Assembly: GCF_000473045.1 (NCBI RefSeq)
Contig: NZ_AXAY01000029.1
Coordinates: 1 to 64,000, forward strand
DNA from: Bradyrhizobium sp. WSM3983
GTDB taxonomy: Bacteria > Pseudomonadota > Alphaproteobacteria > Rhizobiales > Xanthobacteraceae
Reading direction: 5' to 3'
Length of the DNA stretch: 64,000 nt
A program made the translations under genes and the position numbers. The notes beneath the pieces are model-generated. The model had not been told where the DNA came from and made no database searches. It was given only the letters and a program-made list of their open reading frames with translations. Shown one piece after another: positions 1 to 5,517 of the stretch. Each line of letters starts with the position of its first letter. Position 1 is the first letter of the stretch.

Positions 1-269
1 CGCAACCCTGTGCATCGCAGCCTATGGCTTTCTGATCGCCGAGCAGGCGACGATTCCCCCCTCAGGACCACGTTCCGCCCCGTCAGTCCCGGTACCTCGC
101 TTACCCGACGATTATCGACCGAGAGGCTCCGCCCACGCGGCCTGAACGCCACGTCCCGAACTCGATCGCAACCATGCGCGCCCGATTGATCCGCATGCTC
201 ATTAAAACCTTGCCGCGATGTCCATGCTGTGGCATCGGCGCAGCATCCAATGGACGACGACGCCCATGA
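1..269 (+). pseudogene. 3' remnant of an IS701-type transposase, frameshifted
   Basis: The window opens inside a transposase-like reading frame. Frame 2 encodes a segment containing ATLCIAAYGFLIAEQ and IPPSGPRSAP and reaches a stop at 143-145. The C-terminal signature expected for IS701-family (DDE) transposases, RPERHVPNSIATMRARL followed by a CPCC cysteine cluster, continues in frame 3 and stops at 267-269. The two halves therefore need a -1/+2 shift somewhere around 115-145. I recognise the motifs from memory of the family. The 5' part and the left terminal repeat lie outside the window. It is probably an inactive remnant, but a sequencing error or programmed frameshifting is possible. Confidence 0.6.
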
Positions 270-303
270 CGCAGTAAGACTAACCCACCCTACGAATCCA
301 CCT

Positions 304-600
304 TCACCGCACCCCGCCGCCCTGGTCCCGGATCGCGCCGAGATGCTCATTGATGCGAAACACGATCAGGATCAATTCCGCGGCGATGCGCGAGAATACT
401 ACGCCGACGACGACGCCCGCGATCGATTCCAGCACGACCAGGAAGCCGGCGAACGGGCTGATCGCCATCGCGGTGAGACCGGCGAAGATTCCGGAGAGTC
501 CGAACAGGCAGATCACGCCGATCACCAGCCAGTAGAAGGTCTTGATGATCGTCGGCGTGATGAAGCGGTCCCATTGAAACAGATCGCTGAATGAAAACAT
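304..600 (-). CDS. DUF4282 small membrane protein
   Basis: The 98-residue product starts MFSFSDLFQWDRFITP. It has two hydrophobic segments, at roughly residues 18-45 (FYWLVIGVICLFGLSGIF) and 50-80 (ISPFAGFLVVLESIAGVVVGVVFSRIAAELILIVF), and ends in a charged tail. The FxDLFxWDxxITP opening and the two-helix layout match DUF4282 proteins, which are inner-membrane proteins of unknown role. The frame stays open upstream, but the ATG at 600 gives the canonical N-terminus. It stands alone between the transposase remnant and the MaoC genes. The family call is good; the function is unknown. Confidence 0.8.
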   Translation of the reverse strand: MFSFSDLFQWDRFITPTIIKTFYWLVIGVICLFGLSGIFAGLTAMAISPFAGFLVVLESIAGVVVGVVFSRIAAELILIVFRINEHLGAIRDQGGGVR

Positions 601-759
601 CTCTCTCCCCCGGGCAGATCGCACCCCCGGCCGCGCCAATCGAACAATGAGGCAGGTTCGGCCCGACTCGCCGAATGTAGCACGAGCCATGCGGACAGGC
701 GGGTTGAGATTGCCGCAAAGTGCGGCCACAATCTGTCCTTCCCGCAAAGCTTTTCCAAG

Positions 760-1212
760 ATGACCCTGACCTTCGAAGATTTCCCGACCGGCCGCTATGG
801 AACGTTCGGCCCGCGCCATGTCACCCGCGACGAGATCCTGGCTTTCGCCGCCGAGTTCGATCCGCAACCGATGCATCTGGACGAGGAGGCCGCGGCTAGG
901 AGCATGCTGCGCGGTCTGTCGGGCTCGGGCTGGCACCTCTGCTCGCTGATGATGCGGATGATGGCCGACGGTTTTATGACCCGCGCCGCCTCGCTTGGTT
1001 CGCCCGGCGTCGACGAGGTGCGTTGGCTCTCGCCGCTCAGGGCGGGTGACGACCTGACACTCGATGTCGACGTGCTCGAGGCGCGGACCTCGAAGAGCAG
1101 GCCCAACCTCGGCATCGTCAAGTTCAAATGCACGATGCGCAACGCCAGGGGCGAAGCGCTGTGCGAGATGACCTCGCCGATCCTGATCGAGCGGCGCGCG
1201 GGAGCGGTCTGA
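760..1212 (+). CDS. MaoC-like hot-dog dehydratase (first of a pair)
   Basis: The 150-residue protein has a single hot-dog fold of the MaoC / (R)-specific enoyl-CoA hydratase type. The segment FAAEFDPQPMHLDEEAA carries the Asp and His (D-x4-H spacing) that form the hydratase dyad in this family. An SGWHLCSLMMRMM helix and a WLSPLRAGDDL strand follow. Its stop overlaps the start of a second MaoC gene (TGATG), so the two are translationally coupled and may form a heterodimeric or pseudo-dimeric hydratase acting on acyl-CoA thioesters. The substrate is unknown. Confidence 0.85.
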   Translation: MTLTFEDFPTGRYGTFGPRHVTRDEILAFAAEFDPQPMHLDEEAAARSMLRGLSGSGWHLCSLMMRMMADGFMTRAASLGSPGVDEVRWLSPLRAGDDLTLDVDVLEARTSKSRPNLGIVKFKCTMRNARGEALCEMTSPILIERRAGAV

Positions 1213-1691
1213 TGCCTTTCTTCGAAGAGATCGAGATCGGCCATCGTCGCGACATCGGCAGCTACACCTTCACGGCGGAGTCCATCAAGAATTTCGCCGC
1301 GAAATTCGATCCGCAGCGCTTCCACCTCGACGAGGAGGAGGGCAAAAATTCGCTGTTCGGCGGGCTCGCAGCGTCCGGCTGGCATGTCGGCTCGGCCTGC
1401 ATGAGCCTGCTTGTCGCCGACGGCCAACGCCTGGCGCGCGAAGCCGCGGCGCGTGGCGAGGAGGTTGCGGTGTGGGGCCCGTCGCCCGGCTTCCGCGACC
1501 TGCGCTGGATCAAGCCGGTGCTCGCCGGCGACACCGTCAGCTTCGTCAATACCGTGATCGACAAGCGCACCTCCGCCTCGCGGCCCGGCTGGGGCATCCT
1601 GTCGGCCCGCACCATCGGCACCAACCAGCGCGGCGAGGAAGTCTACTCCATCACCGCCAGCGCCTTCGTGCCGATGCGGAAGGGCGGTTAG
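1212..1691 (+). CDS. MaoC-like hot-dog dehydratase (second of a pair)
   Basis: The 159-residue paralogue of the preceding gene starts MPFFEEIEIG at an ATG overlapping the upstream stop by one base. It retains FAAKFDPQRFHLDEEEG with the same D-x4-H dyad, plus SGWHVGSACMSLL and LRWIKPVLAGDTV. Both copies keep the catalytic residues, so neither is an obvious structural-only subunit. A role in acyl-CoA hydration, for example branched-chain or fatty-acid metabolism, is inferred from the family. No CoA ligase or dehydrogenase gene is adjacent to define a pathway. Confidence 0.85.
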   Translation: MPFFEEIEIGHRRDIGSYTFTAESIKNFAAKFDPQRFHLDEEEGKNSLFGGLAASGWHVGSACMSLLVADGQRLAREAAARGEEVAVWGPSPGFRDLRWIKPVLAGDTVSFVNTVIDKRTSASRPGWGILSARTIGTNQRGEEVYSITASAFVPMRKGG

Positions 1692-1892
1692 ACCAGTTCC
1701 AGGATGAACGGCCGAAAACAGCGCGCGAGTGTTGCCCGCGCGCTATGGACGCGATTCAAGGCTGCTGCCATAAGCCTCCGCGAGATGGCTGGCCTCTGCG
1801 AAGCAGTTACCGGAACCATCGAGTTGCTAACCAATTATGAACCTGTCGCTGTCTATTTGAACGAACTGGGCAGAGGACAGGGGACGAGAACA

Positions 1893-2039
1893 ATGGCAGA
1901 CCGCGGCGCACTCAAGCTGGTCGGATTTATCTTCGCTACCGCGACGCTGGCCGTGATGCTGGTTGCCGGCATGGTGGTGAAAGGTTACGCCGACGGCGCC
2001 TACACCTTGGAAGCCTCGAGCGTCGACGCAAGCCGGTAA
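1893..2039 (+). CDS. single-helix membrane miniprotein
   Basis: The 48-residue product (MADRGALKLVGFIF...) has one strongly hydrophobic segment at residues 8-31 (KLVGFIFATATLAVMLVAGMVV) and a short polar tail ending VDASR. The frame is open upstream to 1704, but the ATG at 1893 follows a purine-rich AGGGGACGAG and gives a compact start. It converges with another single-helix gene at 2105-2242. I do not recognise a named family. Function unknown. Confidence 0.6.
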   Translation: MADRGALKLVGFIFATATLAVMLVAGMVVKGYADGAYTLEASSVDASR

Positions 2040-2104
2040 AAGCTCGTTAACTCCGCGGGGCCGCGAAGTGGCCTCCGCGTGGGGCCGCGACGCGGCCTCC
2101 GCCC

Positions 2105-2242
2105 TCAGCGGCTATAGACGAACGCCAAAATCGCGATCGCAACCGCCAGCAGCCCGACAAAGCGCAACATGATGGTCCCGAACTGGTTCGGCGCGGGCCG
2201 CAGCGGTATCGGGTCCGTGTTATCGGGCCGAATGCTTTCCAT
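2105..2242 (-). CDS. single-helix membrane miniprotein
   Basis: The 45-residue product (MESIRPDNTDPIPLRP...) has a polar N-terminal half and a C-terminal hydrophobic helix, MLRFVGLLAVAIAILAFVYSR. This is the layout of a tail-anchored or small inner-membrane protein. An upstream ATG at 2320 would add 26 unremarkable residues, so I prefer the ATG at 2242. The gene converges with the miniprotein at 1893-2039. Function unknown. Confidence 0.55.
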   Translation of the reverse strand: MESIRPDNTDPIPLRPAPNQFGTIMLRFVGLLAVAIAILAFVYSR

Positions 2243-2335
2243 TTGAAAAAGTCCCCGAGGTCCGGCCGTAGGCGGCACGGGCGCTTGGCATTGGTCGCCG
2301 GGGATGGGTGGAGGGTTCAAGGCGGCGACACCTCC

Positions 2336-2440
2336 GCTGTCATGCCCTGGCTTGACCGGGGCATCCAGGGCGCCGCGGCGTCTCGGCTCTAGCCTTGCAG
2401 CCTCTGGAATACTGGATCACCCGTTTTCGCGGGTGATGAC
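2336..2440. repeat. intergenic palindromic repeat
   Basis: One side reads GTCATGCCCTGGCTTGACC...GGGGCATCCAG and the other CTGGATCACCCGTTTTCGCGGGTGATGAC. The two halves face each other around GCATCCAG / CTGGATC. The second half is itself a hairpin (ATCACCCG / CGGGTGAT). This is the REP/BIME-like kind of element dispersed in Bradyrhizobium-type genomes. It lies between two convergent or unrelated genes and appears non-coding. Confidence 0.6.
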
Positions 2441-2524
2441 ACCGGCATTGAAAATCGATCCCAAGAATCAAAACCGCCGCGTCCCTTCCGGAACGCGGCG
2501 GCTGGTGATGCTTGTTGTTCGCGA

Positions 2525-2950
2525 TCAGCTATTGCGCAAGCCGTCGGCGGCGCGCTTCCACTGGGAGACGTTGTCGGCGATCATGCGGGTCGACTTCATC
2601 GCGGCCTGGCTGAGCTGGGCGTAGCCCGAGATCTCGCGCTGGACGCGCTGGCCTTCGGCATGGAGCAGGTCGCGCAGGCTCTCGAGCTCGGAGATCAGAT
2701 TCTCGATCTCGGCAAGGGAGGTGCCGGCGACGCGCTGGATCAGCGAGTTGACGTTGGTGACGGTGGCTTCCGCGCTTGGATCGAGCGGCGGCGCGTCGGC
2801 GGTGGTGCCCGCGGCCGGCCGGCGCAGATAGGCGATGTCGTTGCGAACGAAATCGCGGATGCCGGCTTCGACTTCCGTCGCGGCGGCGAGGTTGGTGTCG
2901 ACCGTCTCGGTCTCGGTGGTCTCGGTCTTTTCCGGACGCATGGCGTTCAT
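2525..2950 (-). CDS. conserved hypothetical protein, helical
   Basis: The 141-residue acidic protein has no signal peptide or membrane segment. The N-terminal 20 residues are rich in Glu and Thr (EKTETTETETVD). Residues ~70-135 look like one long amphipathic or coiled-coil helix (SLAEIENLISELESLRDLLHAEGQRVQREISGYAQ). The ATG at 2950 has AGGGGAA about 7 bases upstream. The helical part resembles the phasin-like or cytoskeletal coiled-coil proteins of rhizobia, but I cannot place it in a family. Confidence 0.65.
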   Translation of the reverse strand: MNAMRPEKTETTETETVDTNLAAATEVEAGIRDFVRNDIAYLRRPAAGTTADAPPLDPSAEATVTNVNSLIQRVAGTSLAEIENLISELESLRDLLHAEGQRVQREISGYAQLSQAAMKSTRMIADNVSQWKRAADGLRNS

Positions 2951-3124
2951 CGTTATTCCCCTGTTCGCGTTGAGCGCAGCGCGAGTGTGTCCCCCGCACG
3001 ACGGTGTGTGTCAGGCCGGTGCATCAGGGCGTCCGATTTTGACCGCAAAGGGGCCGAGATGCGGCAAGGGCGGACGATTCGGGGGTTTTGCCGTGGCGTA
3101 TGGTTACGGGAGTCTAAAGAAGGC

Positions 3125-4039
3125 TCACCAGCTCTTCTTGAAACCCGCGGTCAGGCTCTTGTTGATCGCGCCTTGCGAGGTCTCGCCGACCGAGCCGGAG
3201 ACGGTGACGTTGTCGAACAGCTTCTGCTCGGCGCCGACCTTGCGCAGCCATTTGTCGTCGGTGGTCGACATGGTCTGGCCGGCGGTGATGCTGGTGCCGG
3301 TGTCGGTGATCGTCACTTTGGCGGATTGGTCGGTTTCGTAATTGCGGGTGATGTGCCCGCCGACGCCGGGCAGCGCCGTCGTGCCCTGTTGATTGACGCT
3401 GTAGCCGTTCTGGAGCGTCAGCGAATAATCGTTCGACAGGGGCACTGATTTGGTCAGCGATGCCCCAAGCTTGCTCTGCTCCGCGCCGGGATCGACACGG
3501 GCTTCGACCGCGGTCTTGTCCCAGACAGGACCTGCGCCCGGCGCTGTCGCGGCGGCCCAGGCGCTGCCGGAGGATTGCGGCAGGTTGCCGCCATTGGCGG
3601 CCTTCTGCGCCAGCAGCTCCGACATCGTGGTCGGCTCCTTCGCCACCGTCATGTCGGCGCCGACGCGGGCGTCCCAGAACGAGGACACCGACTGCTTCAC
3701 GGTAACGGCCGAGGAGCCGTTCGCGTTGGCGTTGGTCGACCAGTTCATGCCGCTGCCGCTATTGGCGGCGGCCTGTGCGCGCTTCTTGGCGGCGATGATG
3801 TCGTTGAGCGTGCCAGCGTCGATGGCGAGCTGGCTCCAGTCGAGCTTCTCGACGTCGATGTCCTTGAGCACGTCGGGGTCGTTGACGTCGGCGGTCTCGG
3901 TGTCATCGTCAGGCGCGGCCGTTGCGGCTGGAGGCGAGAAGGGCGGAATGATCTGTGCCTGGGCCGTCAGCACCGAGCCGAAAATGAACGCGGCCGCCAG
4001 CGGCAGCCTGGTCCAGCCAAAATCTGTCGAGAATTCCAT
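3125..4039 (-). CDS. secreted hypothetical protein
   Basis: The 304-residue product has a signal peptide (WTRLPLAAAFIFGSVLTAQAQ, cleavage probably after AQA). A proline/acidic linker (PPFSPPAATAAPDDDTETADVND) and a polar, Ser/Thr/Gly-rich body with beta-strand character follow, ending TAGFKKSW. The terminal aromatic residue and alternating pattern in the last 120 residues (SLTLQNGYSVNQ, AKVTITDTGTS, NVTVSGSVGE) suggest an outer-membrane or periplasmic beta-rich protein. An upstream ATG at 4162 would place 41 non-signal residues in front, so I chose 4039. Family not recognised. Confidence 0.65.
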   Translation of the reverse strand: MEFSTDFGWTRLPLAAAFIFGSVLTAQAQIIPPFSPPAATAAPDDDTETADVNDPDVLKDIDVEKLDWSQLAIDAGTLNDIIAAKKRAQAAANSGSGMNWSTNANANGSSAVTVKQSVSSFWDARVGADMTVAKEPTTMSELLAQKAANGGNLPQSSGSAWAAATAPGAGPVWDKTAVEARVDPGAEQSKLGASLTKSVPLSNDYSLTLQNGYSVNQQGTTALPGVGGHITRNYETDQSAKVTITDTGTSITAGQTMSTTDDKWLRKVGAEQKLFDNVTVSGSVGETSQGAINKSLTAGFKKSW

Positions 4040-4250
4040 TGCCTTGCCCGCGAGCCCAGTTCGCGCACAGGATGCGGCGCTATCGTTGCAAAATTGTGGC
4101 ACCCAGAATGACAAACCAACGGGCCGCGCGCAAGGCGCGCGCCCGATGACGAGCATCTCCACGACGGCATCCGGCGGGGCTGGAGGCCAGAACGCGTCGC
4201 GGGAGCATCAATCGACCGGTCCCGAATTGCGGAGCCCGTTGGTGTCCCCC

Positions 4251-4691
4251 TCAGCCGACGCCGGTCATCTTCGGCAGATGAATGGCGCGGCCGAGCGCCT
4301 GCTCGACCAGGTCAAACGTGTCGATCAGCACACGCATGCTGATCAGCCGGTCCGCCCTGAACTGGGCGAACTGCGCGACGCGCAAGCTAATCGGCTTGTC
4401 GGAATCCAGCGCGGTGAGCGAATAGCGCAGCATCGAGGAGGCGGCATCGACGCCCAGCATGATGCTCTCGCGGTCGAAGCGGCGGACGTGGAAATTATCG
4501 GCGAGCTGGCGGATGACCTGGAGCACCGCCGCCTTGCCCTGGCGCGCGCCCAGGAACGGAAACATATCGATCGGGCCGTAGATCGCCCACTCGACGTCCT
4601 CGTCGATCAGGGCCTCGATATCCTCGAAATGCCGGTCGTTGATCGCGCGGTGCAACGCGCGCGAGAAACGCCAGAGGCTGTGCTCTGTCAT
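4251..4691 (-). CDS. SnoaL/NTF2-like protein
   Basis: The 146-residue product starts MTEHSLWRFSRALHRAINDRHFEDIEALIDEDVEWAIYGP, the opening helix-turn-helix and strand of the NTF2/SnoaL ketosteroid-isomerase-like cone fold. GARQGKAAVLQVIRQLAD and alternating strands follow. The spacing of DEDVEW and IYGPIDMFPFLGARQGKAAV is typical of SnoaL-like polyketide-cyclase/limonene-hydrolase-like proteins, whose substrates cannot be read from sequence. It is monocistronic, with repeats upstream. Confidence 0.7.
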   Translation of the reverse strand: MTEHSLWRFSRALHRAINDRHFEDIEALIDEDVEWAIYGPIDMFPFLGARQGKAAVLQVIRQLADNFHVRRFDRESIMLGVDAASSMLRYSLTALDSDKPISLRVAQFAQFRADRLISMRVLIDTFDLVEQALGRAIHLPKMTGVG

Positions 4692-5084
4692 TTTGGGGCG
4701 TCCTGAAACTGGCTTGCAAAAACGAAAAACAACCCCATGCGCAGGAACAGCGCGGCGGGGCTTGCTCAATTCATTGGTGTACGAACAGGTAGGCGATTTC
4801 GGCCAAAACGCAAATCACGTTTTTGCAATGCACAAGTGCGCGCGAAATGTGAAATTTGCCATAGAACCCCGTATTTTCCCGGTCGCGGCGGCGCGGGGTT
4901 CGGCACACGCGACGCGCCACACCTTCACTGTCGTCCTGGCGAAGGCCAGGACCCATAACCGCAGCGAGATGTTTGGCGAAGATTCGTGGTTCGGTACTCC
5001 CACCGTCCGCAACCCGAAAGATTCCGCGGTATGGGTCCTGGCCTGCGCCAGGACGACACCGGCTGATACGGATCAAGCGCTGTT
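4692..5084. other. gene-free interval with inverted repeat
   Basis: About 390 bases without a credible gene. It contains a long-range inverted repeat: GTCGTCCTGGCGAAGGCCAGGACCCATA near 4930 faces TATGGGTCCTGGCCTGCGCCAGGACGAC near 5030-5057. Each arm is itself a small hairpin (GTCCTGG / CCAGGAC). Beyond this repeat family I see nothing functional until the EcfG-type promoter at 5085. Confidence 0.55.
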
Positions 5085-5110
5085 GGAACCGCGATGCGCC
5101 CGCGCTCGTT
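5085..5110 (+). promoter_or_regulatory. EcfG-type general stress promoter
   Basis: GGAAC at 5085-5089 and CGTT at 5107-5110 are separated by exactly 17 bases. This matches the PhyR-EcfG sigma-factor promoter consensus of alphaproteobacteria (GGAAC-N16/17-CGTT). It lies 32 bases upstream of the ATG at 5143 and points toward it. The motif match is direct; its use is inferred. Confidence 0.65.
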
Positions 5111-5142
5111 GAGAGCCGACATCTTTTGGAGACATCAATCCC

Positions 5143-5394
5143 ATGACACTTTCCAAAATGAAAATTCCGCACATCGTTCTCGCCGCCGTCCTGCTCTCGC
5201 TGGCCGCGGCACCCGCCGCCAACGCCAAGGGCTGCATCAAGGGCGCCGTCGTCGGCGGCGTTGCCGGTCACTATGCCGGCCATCACGGCATGCTCGGCGC
5301 CGCCGCCGGCTGCCTCTACGGCCGTCACCACGCCAAGGAGCAGGACAAGCAGCAGCAACAGCAGGGCCAGGTGAGCGGGCAGGGGAAGTTGTAG
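5143..5394 (+). CDS. small secreted glycine-rich protein
   Basis: The 83-residue protein has a signal peptide (IPHIVLAAVLLSLAAAPAANAKG). The mature part contains a glycine-zipper-like stretch (GAVVGGVAGHYAGHHGMLGAAAG) and two cysteines, and ends in a Gln-rich tail (DKQQQQQGQ). Glycine-zipper proteins of this kind are usually periplasmic or outer-membrane associated. The EcfG-type promoter directly upstream suggests expression in general stress. Confidence 0.75.
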   Translation: MTLSKMKIPHIVLAAVLLSLAAAPAANAKGCIKGAVVGGVAGHYAGHHGMLGAAAGCLYGRHHAKEQDKQQQQQGQVSGQGKL

Positions 5395-5400
5395 GCCATC

Positions 5401-5440
5401 GTCATTCCGGGGCGCGCCAAAGCGCGAACCCGGAATCTAT
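5401..5440. repeat. short intergenic repeat (GTCATTCCGGGGCGCGCC type)
   Basis: GTCATTCCGGGGCGCGCCAAAGCGCGAACCCGGAAT forms an imperfect hairpin (ATTCCGGG / CCCGGAAT around GCGC). The same unit recurs at 15186-15282, where both orientations are present. Confidence 0.6.
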
Positions 5441-5517
5441 TCCGCTCCTTGTTCAGGCACCGGCATGGGGCGCGAACCATCTCAACATCGCGACTCCACC
5501 CTCAGTAACCAGACAAC

